Below are positions 47,170 through 57,288 of a DNA stretch of 64,000 bases, one piece after another. Under the pieces are notes generated by a model. That model ran no database searches. It had not been told where the DNA came from and saw only the letters and a list, made by a program, of their open reading frames with translations. Made by a program: the position numbers and the translations under genes. This DNA is from Methylophaga sp. OBS4 (GTDB lineage Bacteria > Pseudomonadota > Gammaproteobacteria > Nitrosococcales > Methylophagaceae): assembly GCF_026319305.1 (NCBI RefSeq), contig NZ_JAPDMV010000017.1, forward strand, positions 1 through 64,000, read 5' to 3'. Within the stretch, counting starts at the first letter, position 1. Every line of letters starts with the position of its first letter.

Positions 47170-48612
47170 TTACGCTGTTCCGCCTACTGTTAATGCATCC
47201 ACTTTCAATGTTGGCTGACCGACACCGACCGGCACACTCTGACCTTCCTTACCGCAGTTACCCACCCCGGTATCGAGTTCGAGATCATCGGCAACCATTG
47301 AAATACGCTGCATCACTTCCGGCCCGTTACCGATCAAGGTTGCCCCCTTAACAGGCTGTGTGATCTTGCCGTTCTCAATCAGATACGCCTCGCTGGTTGA
47401 AAAGACGAATTTGCCTGAGGTGATGTCCACCTGACCACCACCGAAATTGACGGCATAAATGCCTTTATCCACCGAAGCAATAATCTCTTCGGCTTTGTGT
47501 TCGCCTGGCAGCATATAGGTATTGGTCATTCTGGGCATGGGTAAATGTGCATAGGATTCACGGCGGCCATTACCCGTGCTGCGCGTCCCCATCAGCCGGG
47601 CATTGTGTTTGTCCTGCATATAGCCGGTTAACCTGCCCTGTTCAATCAATGTGGTGTACTGTGCCTGCTCACCTTCATCGTCGATGGTCAGCGACCCCCG
47701 TCTGAATTCCAGCGTACCATCATCCACCACGGTACAAAGCGGTGAAGCAACCTGCTCGCCCATACGACCGGAAAAAGCCGATGTCCCGCGGCGGTTGAAA
47801 TCACCTTCCAGGCCATGGCCGACCGCTTCATGCAGTAATACACCGGGCCAGCCGTTACCCAGAACAACCGGCATGGTTCCCGCCGGTGCCGCTACGGCTT
47901 CCAGATTTACCAAGGCCAGTCTAACGGCCTCTTTGGCATACACCACCGCCAGATTATTGTTCTGAAAATAACGGTAGTCCATGCGTCTGCCACCACCGGC
48001 ATTACCGCGTTCACGACGGCCATTAGCTTCGACAATAACACTGACATTCATCCGCACCAGCGGCCGGATATCGGTAGCATAAGCGCCGTCACTGGCAACG
48101 ATCAGTACTGTATCCACGCCCCCGGCCAGACTGACATTGACTTGTTTGACCCGGGAGTCAGCAGCTCTTGCGGCCGCATCCGCCTCGCGCAAAAGGCTGA
48201 GTTTCTCCTCAACTGATAGTGCCAAAATCGGATCATGGTGCGAATAAAGTCTCGGTATGGTTTGACGCTGCCAGACTGCACAACTGGCCTCTTTCCCCTG
48301 ACGCGAGATCGCTTGCGCCGCTTTAGAAGCCTTGTGTAAGGCCGGCAGTACTAAATCATCAGAATAAGCAAAACCGGTTTTCTCACCACTGCACGCACGC
48401 ACACCCACGCCCTGCTCCAGGTGATAACCGCCATCTTTGATAATCCCGTCTTCCAGCACCCAGCTTTCCTGTCGCGACTGCTGAAAATACAGATCGGCAT
48501 AATCGACACCACGCGTCATAGTGGTGGCCAGCGCATTCTCCAGATCGTTATCAGTAAGACCGGCAGGCAGCAGTAACTGCTGTTGCACTTGTTCAGAAAT
48601 AGATGTGTTCAT
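47170..48612 (-). CDS. tldD: TldD metalloprotease
   Basis: A 480-residue protein of the TldD/PmbA family. The zinc motif [11 protein letters not shown] (HExxxH) lies near residue 266 and the C-terminal glycine-rich [12 protein letters not shown] segment is conserved. With TldE it degrades unfolded peptides and matures some peptide toxins such as microcins. The PmbA/TldE gene is not in this window. It is followed 9 bp later by the PP-loop gene. A MITE-like repeat separates it from yhdP. Confidence 0.97.
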   Translation of the reverse strand: MNTSISEQVQQQLLLPAGLTDNDLENALATTMTRGVDYADLYFQQSRQESWVLEDGIIKDGGYHLEQGVGVRACSGEKTGFAYSDDLVLPALHKASKAAQAISRQGKEASCAVWQRQTIPRLYSHHDPILALSVEEKLSLLREADAAARAADSRVKQVNVSLAGGVDTVLIVASDGAYATDIRPLVRMNVSVIVEANGRRERGNAGGGRRMDYRYFQNNNLAVVYAKEAVRLALVNLEAVAAPAGTMPVVLGNGWPGVLLHEAVGHGLEGDFNRRGTSAFSGRMGEQVASPLCTVVDDGTLEFRRGSLTIDDEGEQAQYTTLIEQGRLTGYMQDKHNARLMGTRSTGNGRRESYAHLPMPRMTNTYMLPGEHKAEEIIASVDKGIYAVNFGGGQVDITSGKFVFSTSEAYLIENGKITQPVKGATLIGNGPEVMQRISMVADDLELDTGVGNCGKEGQSVPVGVGQPTLKVDALTVGGTA

Positions 48613-48657
48613 TAAAAGAAGTTATGGTTGCTTTAAACCTGTGATCATACCAGATTA

Positions 48658-49046
48658 TAGGGCCTGTTTATCTTTCATCTCCGCCTCTGTTGTGAGCTGA
48701 AAAAGCGTCAATTAAGGCGCGAGGAGAGTAGTTTAGCCATTCTAAACAAACGACGAGCAAAGCTTCCGCATCCTGCTCACGCCCCTGACCTACATCCATG
48801 TAGGCCACGCAGAGTGGCGCTTTTTCAGCTGACAACCCGGAGGGCTGGGGCTATTTTTGCGCCTGGCGGCGTTGTATGAAATACATCCCTGTATTTCACC
48901 GCTTCGCGGCCAGCCCGGCTGTTCAAATGGGTTCCAGACCCATTTGTCAATCGCTTATGTAGGATGGCTACACGGCACTCTTTCCGCCTTGCCGGACACA
49001 AAAGTAGCCTCCAGCTGTGGTGGATATGAAAGATAAACAGACCCTA
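48658..49046. mobile_element. MITE-like repeat element, TA-flanked, with nested hairpins
   Basis: The ends are 28-bp terminal inverted repeats, 48658-48685 and 49019-49046, matching at 25 of 28 positions (core CTGTTTATCTTTCAT). Both ends begin with TA followed by GGG, as expected of a TA target duplication (Tc1/mariner/IS630 type). Inside is a second inverted repeat (48693-48709 with 48816-48832; GCTGAAAAAGCG core) and short palindromes at 48791-48802 (TACAT/ATGTA), 48878-48897 and 48925-48945. No transposase is encoded. The right end carries the stop codon of yhdP; the left end lies 45 bp upstream of tldD. Confidence 0.75.
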
Positions 49047-52000
49047 GTTTGCAGCCGGGTTGACAATCTTCATATTGGGATCGTCCCAAGGCCCCGTGAG
49101 CTGATAGTTATAACTAATCAGATTCACAATATTGCGGTCAAAGATGTTGCCAGCCAGTTTATCGAACAGCAAAATAGCCGTACCGACACCCAGTCCCACC
49201 GGCCCGCCGGCCACGGCGCCGGCCAGCGGCAGCGTTGATGACACATTCGGAGTGATTTTTACCGTCTGATTATAGGTTTTATTAATCAAATCTATCGGTC
49301 CCATCACCTTAATCGTGACAGAATCGCCCAGCATGGTTAAACCATCCGTATGTGCGATACCGTTACCAAGCATGAAACTGCCGTTGATTGAACTAAAATC
49401 CAGCCCCTTGCCAAACAGATCACTGAAATCGAGCGCCAGCCTGCGGGGAATGGCTGCGATACTCAGCAAACCGAATATGCGCCCTGCTGCGCCCGGTTCG
49501 ACATCCAGCAGTTGCCCGCGACCTACAGTCAAATCAAGCGTGCCATTGAGGTTATCGCGTGAAAACGCCACCGGGTCCCCCAACCAATTCAGTTTACTGA
49601 TAACTTGTGTCTGTTGCGCATCGATTGCTTGCAGATAGCCAAAGTGTGCCAGTAGCGCTTTCAAATCCTCACTGGATACAATAATATCAAACTGGCTGCG
49701 ATCTACCTTGTTATCACGTGTCCAGCTGCCGGTGGCTGAAGCACTCATCACTTCGGATTCCAGACTGCCTGCTTCCAGAGACCAGCTCGACGCTGTGCGG
49801 TTTGCTTTCAGGTTCAAGCGTCCCAACGTCACATCATCGATTTCCAGTGCAGCAATATCCACTCGCATACTGGGCCATAATGATGCTGTTATTGTGGGCT
49901 CGGAATCGGATGTTGTTTGCGGCAGTTTGAGTTTCAGATAGTCCAGGTCGACAGTAAGTGGCATCGTACCATTGAGTTCATGCGGCAAGCTGATATGACC
50001 TTTGAATTGTGGAGAGTCGAGGTCAATCTGCCAGTCAGAAGTCTCCTGTTTGGCAGCAATATGAATATCGGTCAAAGATTGCTGTGCTAATTCTATCTGG
50101 GCCAACGTAATGTCTATGGCACTGATATTTTGGGTCAATGCGCTCTCAGCAGACTGAGGCTGCCGTGCTTGCCATGCCAACCACTCATCCAGGGCAAAAT
50201 CCTGAATATGACCGGCAATTTCTAAACCTTGTGCCCCTGCTTTCGCTTTTCCTCCTCCCAGCATCACTTGTCCATGTGCCTGATTATCCTTGATCATAAA
50301 TGCGGCATTGAGCCAGTTATCGTATGCCACCTGATATGCAATATCACCGGTTGGCCGCTCATTAACAGACACGCGCAGCGGGCGGTTTTGTGTCGAGAGT
50401 TTCCCCAGTGGGGCCGGCGCATCGATTTTGACGCCTTGCAGATCGGATTCAATATTGACATCAACGTTGAACTCACTCGGTTTGGGTTCACTAATCGCGA
50501 TCTGCGCCAGATAAGCTGCACGTCCTTCAACGAACGCCGGCACGGCGCCAGGCCAGATTTGATTCAATGCTGTCACTTGAGTCAGGCCGTTAATGCTCAC
50601 CAGGGTCAGACTATCGGTCGGCGCTACGTTAATATCAACAACCTCACCCATTGCCACCGCGCTGATATTTTTGGCTGATACCCCATTATTATCGAAATCA
50701 AGCCGCCCCTTGATAGCGGTAACCGACAACTCAGGCACAGCAGATGTAGTTACGGCACTATCTTCAAATATGACGTAACCACTGGCCTGAGATGCACCCA
50801 GGTCAGTCAGCGGAATCATCAACGCGAGCTGAATATCGCTTTTGCCTTTTACCTTAACCCAGTCGGCAAGCTTGCCAAAGCGTTGTTTGAGGGGACTATT
50901 GTGCAAAAAAGCCAAAGCATCGTGCGTCGTGCCGTTGAGCAAACCATCGACCTTGAGGACTGGCTTGGGTTTAACCAGGTTACTAATCGTGGTAGTAACG
51001 TCGTTAACCGCAAAACCAGCGATGCTGCCTGATTGGCTCTTAATTAACAGATTATTACCCTGGCCAGTCACCACACCATTCACATTCATCAGGTCCGGCC
51101 AGCCCAATGCATAGTGCAACTGCGCATCCTGTATCTGTAAATTCATATCAAAGCGCCCCTGTTCAGGCGCGTCTTCAAAGGGAAAAGCGCGGGGATTACC
51201 TTTCATCGTAATCACACCTTCTGTGATACGCCCTGCTTTGAAGGCATTCTCAGACCATTCACGAAAGTCATCACTAAGAATACGTTGTGGCACATAGGCC
51301 TGCCAGTGATTGACCACGACATCCTGCATTGTCAGCTTGATATCTGTATCAAATAACTGCTGGCGCTGTTCAATACTACCCTCAAGCCGCAGACTCAAAT
51401 CATCATTCCATAACTTCAGCCCAGCCGTACTAAGCTGCCAGTAATCATCCTCTTGTTGCCAGTTTAATTGTCCTGTGAATGATTCCAGATACACCGCATC
51501 ATCCAGCCATGTCTCGGCATAAACTGTAGTCTGATGGCTGTTAAACCTGATTTTTCCCCGACCCTGCTGCCAGTTCAAATTAAAGCTGAGATTGTTGGCA
51601 CCCGGATAATCCTGCCAGGGCAGCATGGCAACACCGTGTGCCTGCAATACCAGCTTTTCAAATCCTTGCTCTTGGGAATAACTCAGATCGAGACTGCTGA
51701 TATCCCCAGCCGGTTTAGTTCCGACCAGCACTTCCGGTACATGACGCATTAACAATGCTACCGCGGTGACATCACTCAAGCGCAGAAAATCTGTTTGCGC
51801 AATTAATAAACCTTTCTCATCCTGACCCAGCTTGAACTGGGTTACCGGCCATGACTCACCATCCACTTGCAATAGCAAATCCTGGCCCTGAAGTTGCCAG
51901 CCTTGTTTTTGTTTTTGCCATGCCAGCTTGCCTTGCAAACGCTCAACACTGACCTTGTCAAAAACCTCATTTTGCTTGATAGAAGCCAATACGGCCCGAT

Positions 52001-52847
52001 CGAGTTCAAGGTCCATATCGGCTTTATAGTGCCCGGCCCCATTCTGACTGGCAGTTAAGCTCACCGAGACCTTACCCTGCTCGACAGTAATGCCTTGTAA
52101 ATCCTGTTCCCGCAGTATGGGCGCCAGTTGCAAATCTTCACCTTGCAGCTGCCATTGCCAGGCGTCCAGGGTATAGGCATCCGTCACATCTGCCTGACCG
52201 CTGAACATGATCGCATTACCCAGATGGGCAGGCAAACCGATGGTGATATCACCCTGCCATTGTTTGGCATCAAAGATCAGTTCGGCTGCCAGTGCCTGAT
52301 ACTGACCGGACCAGTCCGGCTGCTTATTATCAAGATATTTAACATCGATGTTGGCCAGTTCCAGTTTTTTCAGCCAGGTAAACCAGCGCACGACATCCGG
52401 TAAGGATGTGGTTGAAAACTGGCGGGAACCTGATTCCAGTCCGGTCAACCGCAACTGACCTTCAAGACTGCGTTCAATTGCAATGTGTACGCCGTTGATA
52501 CTGGCATCAGCCACTACCGGCTCACCTTGCTGCAAGGTAGCCAGTATATCCAGGCTGAGATACATATTGTCCGCTGTCGCGATGGGGGTGGCAGAGGTTT
52601 TCTGCAACAACCGCACTTGGCGCACTTCCAGCTTGGGAATCAGATCAAACCAATAAAGCCCGGCATCACCGATTTCAACCGGATAGCCAGTCTGCTGGCT
52701 GGCCCACTGGGCAATTTCGTCTTTGCGTTTTGTCACCTCATCAGACAGCCACACGGCCGCCAGCATACCCAGTAAACCGAGGATGATGCCGAAGACCAGC
52801 AAATAGAACAGCTGGCGGCTGGCAATATGAAGACTGCGCAATAACAT
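49044..52847 (-). CDS. yhdP: YhdP family AsmA-like lipid transport protein
   Basis: A 1267-residue protein with an N-terminal membrane anchor (about residues 10-35) and a very long beta-rich periplasmic region ending in the AsmA-like C-terminal part (GLLSIAAIPRRLALDFSDLFGKGL and GVGTAILLFDKLAGNIF). YhdP, with TamB and YdbH, moves phospholipids to the outer membrane and supports envelope integrity. Length is normal for the family. The stop codon (49044-49046) lies within the terminal repeat of the MITE-like element. rng is 8 bp upstream. Confidence 0.95.
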   Translation of the reverse strand: MLLRSLHIASRQLFYLLVFGIILGLLGMLAAVWLSDEVTKRKDEIAQWASQQTGYPVEIGDAGLYWFDLIPKLEVRQVRLLQKTSATPIATADNMYLSLDILATLQQGEPVVADASINGVHIAIERSLEGQLRLTGLESGSRQFSTTSLPDVVRWFTWLKKLELANIDVKYLDNKQPDWSGQYQALAAELIFDAKQWQGDITIGLPAHLGNAIMFSGQADVTDAYTLDAWQWQLQGEDLQLAPILREQDLQGITVEQGKVSVSLTASQNGAGHYKADMDLELDRAVLASIKQNEVFDKVSVERLQGKLAWQKQKQGWQLQGQDLLLQVDGESWPVTQFKLGQDEKGLLIAQTDFLRLSDVTAVALLMRHVPEVLVGTKPAGDISSLDLSYSQEQGFEKLVLQAHGVAMLPWQDYPGANNLSFNLNWQQGRGKIRFNSHQTTVYAETWLDDAVYLESFTGQLNWQQEDDYWQLSTAGLKLWNDDLSLRLEGSIEQRQQLFDTDIKLTMQDVVVNHWQAYVPQRILSDDFREWSENAFKAGRITEGVITMKGNPRAFPFEDAPEQGRFDMNLQIQDAQLHYALGWPDLMNVNGVVTGQGNNLLIKSQSGSIAGFAVNDVTTTISNLVKPKPVLKVDGLLNGTTHDALAFLHNSPLKQRFGKLADWVKVKGKSDIQLALMIPLTDLGASQASGYVIFEDSAVTTSAVPELSVTAIKGRLDFDNNGVSAKNISAVAMGEVVDINVAPTDSLTLVSINGLTQVTALNQIWPGAVPAFVEGRAAYLAQIAISEPKPSEFNVDVNIESDLQGVKIDAPAPLGKLSTQNRPLRVSVNERPTGDIAYQVAYDNWLNAAFMIKDNQAHGQVMLGGGKAKAGAQGLEIAGHIQDFALDEWLAWQARQPQSAESALTQNISAIDITLAQIELAQQSLTDIHIAAKQETSDWQIDLDSPQFKGHISLPHELNGTMPLTVDLDYLKLKLPQTTSDSEPTITASLWPSMRVDIAALEIDDVTLGRLNLKANRTASSWSLEAGSLESEVMSASATGSWTRDNKVDRSQFDIIVSSEDLKALLAHFGYLQAIDAQQTQVISKLNWLGDPVAFSRDNLNGTLDLTVGRGQLLDVEPGAAGRIFGLLSIAAIPRRLALDFSDLFGKGLDFSSINGSFMLGNGIAHTDGLTMLGDSVTIKVMGPIDLINKTYNQTVKITPNVSSTLPLAGAVAGGPVGLGVGTAILLFDKLAGNIFDRNIVNLISYNYQLTGPWDDPNMKIVNPAAN

Positions 52848-52855
52848 AAGGCCGC

Positions 52856-54328
52856 CTACATTAACACCACATTGAACTGTTCACGGCCATACTGCACTTC
52901 GCACTGGAACAGAATCGGTTTGCCAATCAATTGCTCCAATTCCGCCACTTTGGTTGAATCTTCGTCATTGAGACGGTCAATCACATCCTGCGAGGCAAGC
53001 ACGAGGAACTGCTGGGTTTCGTATTGTTTGGCTTCACGCATGATTTCACGGAAAATTTCATAACAAACCGTTTCCACGTTTTTAGTATAGCCCTTACCTT
53101 CACAGCAAGGGCATGGTTCACATAGAATATGACCGAGACTTTCACGGGTCCGCTTTCGGGTCATTTCTACCAGGCCCAACTCAGACACCGCACTGATATT
53201 GTGGCGTGCCCGGTCAAATGTCATGGCTTTTTCCAGCGCTCTGAGCACCTGTTCGCGGTGGCTTTTTTCTTCCATATCGATAAAATCGATAATAATAATG
53301 CCGCCCAGATTTCTGACCCTGAGCTGACGGGCAATCGCATGCGCGGCTTCAAGATTGGTCTTGAAAATGGTTTCTTCCAGATTTTTATGGCCCACAAAGC
53401 CACCGGTATTCACATCAACGGTAGTCATCGCTTCAGTCTGATCAAAAATCAGATAGCCACCTGATTTCAGGGGGACTTTCCGATCCAGCGCTTTCTGAAT
53501 TTCATCTTCCACGGCAAACAGATCAAACAATGGCAATTCACCTGTGTAATGCTCAAGGCGGGCCGCACACTCCGGCATAAAACCTTCGGCAAAACTCACG
53601 GCCTTCTCAAAGGTCTCTTCGGCATCAATGCGGATACGCTCGATATCGGCTGAAAACAAATCCCGTAACGCTCGCATTGCCAGCGGCAAATCTTCATGCA
53701 GCGGTTCGCCGCATTTGACTGATTGTTTACGTTCTTCCAACTTGGACCACAGACGGTAGAGAAACGTCAGATCAGCCTGCAATTCCGTTTCAGATACGCC
53801 TTCCGCCGCTGTGCGCAGGATATATCCGCCCGTCCCTGCTTCCAGCAGGCCGGTCAGGCATGTTTTCAGGCGCTCGCGTTCTTCTTCAGTTTCGATTTTC
53901 AGCGACACGCCGATGCCTTCCGTCTCCGGCATGTAAACCAGATAGCGGGACGAAACAGAAAGTTGTGTGGTCAGACGGGCGCCTTTGCTGCCCATCGGAT
54001 CTTTGATGACCTGAACCAGAATTTCCTGCCCTTCACGCAAAAGACTGCTTATAGTCGGTTCTACATTGGGCGCTTCTTTCAGATCGCCGGTCTGGCCTTT
54101 AGGAATGGAAATATCAGAGACATGTAAAAACGCGGCTCTGGACAGACCAATTTCAACAAATGCAGCCTGCATACCGGGTAATACCCGGCAAACCTTCCCT
54201 TTGTAGATATTGCCGACTAAACCACGATATTCATTTCTTTCTATGAATACTTCCTGCAATACGCCGTTTTCAACAACGGCAGCACGCGTCTCACTGGGGG
54301 TAACGTTGATTAATATTTCACTGCTCAC
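52856..54328 (-). CDS. rng: Ribonuclease G
   Basis: A 490-residue endoribonuclease of the RNase E/G family without the long C-terminal scaffold of RNase E. The S1 domain (GNIYKGKVCRVLPGMQAAFVEIG) is near residue 38; the catalytic aspartates are in TTVDVNTGGF and IIIDFIDM; the zinc-link motif is CEPCPCCEGKG. It matures the 16S rRNA 5' end. GTG at 54328 overlaps maf by 11 bp. Confidence 0.97.
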   Translation of the reverse strand: MSSEILINVTPSETRAAVVENGVLQEVFIERNEYRGLVGNIYKGKVCRVLPGMQAAFVEIGLSRAAFLHVSDISIPKGQTGDLKEAPNVEPTISSLLREGQEILVQVIKDPMGSKGARLTTQLSVSSRYLVYMPETEGIGVSLKIETEEERERLKTCLTGLLEAGTGGYILRTAAEGVSETELQADLTFLYRLWSKLEERKQSVKCGEPLHEDLPLAMRALRDLFSADIERIRIDAEETFEKAVSFAEGFMPECAARLEHYTGELPLFDLFAVEDEIQKALDRKVPLKSGGYLIFDQTEAMTTVDVNTGGFVGHKNLEETIFKTNLEAAHAIARQLRVRNLGGIIIIDFIDMEEKSHREQVLRALEKAMTFDRARHNISAVSELGLVEMTRKRTRESLGHILCEPCPCCEGKGYTKNVETVCYEIFREIMREAKQYETQQFLVLASQDVIDRLNDEDSTKVAELEQLIGKPILFQCEVQYGREQFNVVLM

Positions 54329-54905
54329 TGTCGCTATCCATCCGAATTAATAATTGTCCTGTTTCCCTGATCGGCAGCCCCATAATACCCGAGTAACTGC
54401 CGCGTATCTGCTCAATGAACAGTGCGGCCAAGCCCTGCACGGCATAACCGCCAGCTTTATCTGCCCCCTCTCCCGTTTGCAAATACCAGTCAATTTGTTG
54501 TTCACTCAGCTCAGCAAAAGTCACCTCACTGATCGAAACACTACTTTCAAGTTGTTGTTCAAAAGCCAAAGCAATCGCGGTCATGACCTGATGGGTTTGA
54601 CCCGATAGCTGTTTTAACATAGTTCTGGCATCTTGTTCATCGACCGGTTTGCCGAATATCTGCTTGTTCAGCACCACGGCGGTGTCTGCGGCCAGTACCG
54701 GCTTCCGGTCTGCGTCTGAAAGCAGTGCCTTGCCCGCTTCTGCTTTAGATAATGCAATACGCCTGACATATTGTTCCGGCGCTTCTCCATCAATAACAGA
54801 TTCATCCACTTCGGGACTGATTACAGCAAAATCGACTGCCATTTGCTGCAGAAGTTCACGTCGCCGGGGTGATTTTGAAGCGAGATACAAAGAAGGAAAT
54901 TTCAT
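54318..54905 (-). CDS. maf: Maf family nucleoside triphosphate pyrophosphatase
   Basis: A 195-residue protein. LYLASKSPRRRELL is the N-terminal phosphate-binding motif, and DTAVVLNKQIFGKP holds the metal-binding acidic residue. Maf proteins hydrolyse non-canonical or canonical nucleotides (the YhdE subtype prefers dTTP/UTP). ATG at 54905 matches the family start and overlaps the rlmH stop by 4 bp; the longer frame to 55013 runs inside rlmH. Confidence 0.96.
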   Translation of the reverse strand: MKFPSLYLASKSPRRRELLQQMAVDFAVISPEVDESVIDGEAPEQYVRRIALSKAEAGKALLSDADRKPVLAADTAVVLNKQIFGKPVDEQDARTMLKQLSGQTHQVMTAIALAFEQQLESSVSISEVTFAELSEQQIDWYLQTGEGADKAGGYAVQGLAALFIEQIRGSYSGIMGLPIRETGQLLIRMDSDSEQ

Positions 54906-55372
54906 GAGCGGTGATAAGGGTGATTCTGCAAAATGGTCCAGGCGCGATAAAGTTGCTCTGCCAGCACAATTCTCACCAGCGGATGCGGCAAGGTCAGCGC
55001 AGACAAGGACCATTGCTGCCCGGCACGTTGCAGGCAGCTGTTATCTAAGCCGTCGGGACCGCCTACGATTAGCGACACATCGCGGCCATCCGCCAGCCAG
55101 TTCTGCATTTGAGAAGAAAGCTGTTCCGTGCTCCAGGGTTTACCGGTGACTTCCAGCGCTACCACATGGTGACTGTCCGGAATGGCTGCGAGAATACGTG
55201 TCGCCTCGTCTTTTTTCCATTGCTCAGGTTGGCCGGTTTTACCGCGCTTTGCCGGTCCGATTTCGATCAGTTGCAGCTGGCACTCTCGAGGCAGACGTTT
55301 GCTGTATTCTTCAAAACCTTGTGTGACCCAGCCCGGCATTTTACTGCCAACGGCAACCAGGTTTATTTTCAT
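54902..55372 (-). CDS. rlmH: 23S rRNA pseudouridine-1915 N3-methyltransferase
   Basis: A 156-residue SPOUT-fold methyltransferase. MKINLVAVGSKMPGWV at the start and SLIVGGPDGLDNS near the knot (about 105-117) are diagnostic. It methylates pseudouridine 1915 of 23S rRNA. It overlaps rsfS by 4 bp and maf by 4 bp. Confidence 0.98.
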   Translation of the reverse strand: MKINLVAVGSKMPGWVTQGFEEYSKRLPRECQLQLIEIGPAKRGKTGQPEQWKKDEATRILAAIPDSHHVVALEVTGKPWSTEQLSSQMQNWLADGRDVSLIVGGPDGLDNSCLQRAGQQWSLSALTLPHPLVRIVLAEQLYRAWTILQNHPYHRS

Positions 55373-55725
55373 TCCTTGTCAGCCGATACCTGCTCGTTGT
55401 TTTCGGGGACACTCCACAGTTTTTCCAGGTTGTAGGTCAGGCGGGTTTGCGGGGTCATGATATGAGCAATCACATCACCCAGATCAACCAACGCCCATTC
55501 ACCGATGTTTTCACCTTCCACACCCAGTGGCTGAATGCCTGCTGCTTTAGCCTGCATCACCACTTCATTTGCCAAAGCTTTGACCTGTCGAGTAGATTTA
55601 CCCGTTGCAATAATCATGATGTCAGTCACATCGGTCATTTCGGTGACATCCAGCACTTGAATATCTTCTGCCTTAATATCCTCCAAAGCGTCAATAACCA
55701 ATAATTTGAGTTGTTCAGCCTCCAT
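55369..55725 (-). CDS. rsfS: Ribosomal silencing factor RsfS
   Basis: A 118-residue protein that binds L14 and blocks subunit joining in slow growth. IDALEDIKAEDIQVLDV, DIMIIATGKSTRQVKAL and GEWALVDLGDVIAHIM are family motifs. ATG at 55725 has GGAG 6-7 nt upstream. rsfS-rlmH pairing is conserved. Confidence 0.97.
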   Translation of the reverse strand: MEAEQLKLLVIDALEDIKAEDIQVLDVTEMTDVTDIMIIATGKSTRQVKALANEVVMQAKAAGIQPLGVEGENIGEWALVDLGDVIAHIMTPQTRLTYNLEKLWSVPENNEQVSADKE

Positions 55726-55809
55726 AGGGCTCTCCGTTTAGATATAGTTAAATATAGTGTAACGCAAGGGCAGTCAGAGTTGTTTTATCCGGCTGCATTC
55801 TTATCGTCT

Positions 55810-56625
55810 TTATTGTGCGGTTTGATCGTCAGCCGGCAACCATTCAGCCGTTTTCCCGGTTAAAAAATAAACGCTCAGTCCCAGCCATTCGTGCCAGGCG
55901 GACTCCAACACTTGCAAATGCGCAAACAGATCAAAATCCCAGTAACGGTACTGCGGATGATTGCTGCGAAAATCCACCGGATAAGGCACGACATTGATTT
56001 GCTGCTGACGGGCAACACCTACTGAACGCGGCATATGAAATGCTGAGGTGACCAGTAAATAGCGGCCATCGGCTTGCGGTAAAACCGGTTTGATCCTCAA
56101 AAAGTTTTCAAAGGTATTACGTGAGTCTGATTCCAGAATCAGCCTGCTTTCATCAACCCCTGCCTGTATCAGCAAGGCTTTGGAGATAACACCTTTTTTA
56201 TCCAGATCCTGCATCTGCACCAGATTACTGCCACCGGTGTAAATGATCGGTACATCCGGATAATGTTGCGCCAGCTTGGCAGCCGCCAGAATACGCTCTG
56301 CCCCTTGACCGACTTCAGCACTGTTCCAGCTTCTGGACAGTTTTAATTCTTCTGCCCCCCCTAATACCACAATGCCATCAATTGACTCGGGCAGAATTTC
56401 CAGCTGGCTGAAACGAGTTTCCAGTGGATACATCAGCCAATCACTGACGGGGTAGGCCAGCATGAAAAATCCCGCCAGGCTGAGTAGCAACAATAAACGT
56501 TTAGTTTGACGCACATAATTCAGCCACAGCAGCAGCGTGGTCAGTAGCAATAACCAGATCATCAGACTGCTCGGGCTTAAAAAACCCCAGGTGATTTTTG
56601 AGATAACAAAAAATAGATTATCCAT
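55810..56625 (-). CDS. YdcF/ElyC-like DUF218 membrane protein
   Basis: A 271-residue protein with two N-terminal helices (about 17-37 and 43-62) and a DUF218 domain. IDGIVVLGGAEE starts the domain, and SAFHMPRSVGVARQ is the conserved histidine/arginine motif. The E. coli ElyC relative affects envelope polysaccharide synthesis; the role here is not known. It starts at the base before the nadD stop, so the two are linked. Confidence 0.88.
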   Translation of the reverse strand: MDNLFFVISKITWGFLSPSSLMIWLLLLTTLLLWLNYVRQTKRLLLLLSLAGFFMLAYPVSDWLMYPLETRFSQLEILPESIDGIVVLGGAEELKLSRSWNSAEVGQGAERILAAAKLAQHYPDVPIIYTGGSNLVQMQDLDKKGVISKALLIQAGVDESRLILESDSRNTFENFLRIKPVLPQADGRYLLVTSAFHMPRSVGVARQQQINVVPYPVDFRSNHPQYRYWDFDLFAHLQVLESAWHEWLGLSVYFLTGKTAEWLPADDQTAQ

Positions 56626-57288
56626 TCAGTTTGACTGTTCGCCGCGCTGATACAGCCCCAATTGCTCAATCAGGGCAATCACGGCATCAGGCAATAAATA
56701 ACGTACATCGCGCTGTTCTGATAAAGCCTGGCGAATCTCTGTCGCTGAAATAGCCAGCTGTGTCACTGGGACTGGCCAGATTTTACCTGCTGGCAATGCG
56801 CTGTCATTGGCTGTGGCCAGGTGTTGCTGATACCAGCGGGCAAAATCATCAGCTAAATCCATTTCTTCTTCAGGCCGTTGCATTACCACAATATGTGCCA
56901 GCTCCAGGATCTGTTGCCAGCGAGACCAGCTTGGCAGCGTTTTGAAGGCATCGGACCCCATCAATACAAACAGCGGATTATCGGTAAAGTCCTCACGCAG
57001 ACTTAGCAGCGTATCTACCGTGTAGGACGGCCCTTGCCGCTGTAATTCCCGATCATCCACCACCAGCCGTGGATGATTTTTAATCGCCAGCTCCAGCATC
57101 AAACGCCGTTGCTCTGGTGTCGCCACCGGTATGACGCGATGAGGCGGAATGGCGCAGGGTATCAGCCGGATCTGAGCCAGCTGCAGTTTTTCAACCACAT
57201 CCAGCGCCGTTCTTAAGTGTCCAAAATGAACCGGATCAAAGGTCCCGCCCAGAAGGCCTATGGCTGGTTTATTCTCTGATTTGGCCAC
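56626..57288 (-). CDS. nadD: Nicotinate-nucleotide adenylyltransferase
   Basis: A 220-residue nucleotidyltransferase of NAD synthesis. The motif [14 protein letters not shown] near the start binds ATP, and ISATEIRQ is the C-terminal ISSTxIR counterpart. Start is GTG at 57288, overlapping proA by 20 bp. Adjacent to proA and the DUF218 gene. Confidence 0.96.
   Translation of the reverse strand: MAKSENKPAIGLLGGTFDPVHFGHLRTALDVVEKLQLAQIRLIPCAIPPHRVIPVATPEQRRLMLELAIKNHPRLVVDDRELQRQGPSYTVDTLLSLREDFTDNPLFVLMGSDAFKTLPSWSRWQQILELAHIVVMQRPEEEMDLADDFARWYQQHLATANDSALPAGKIWPVPVTQLAISATEIRQALSEQRDVRYLLPDAVIALIEQLGLYQRGEQSN

Noticed and set aside
48658-49046. Possible CRISPR array or rRNA fragment in the yhdP-tldD gap
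   Set aside because: No regular direct repeats with spacers; the structure is inverted repeats typical of a MITE.
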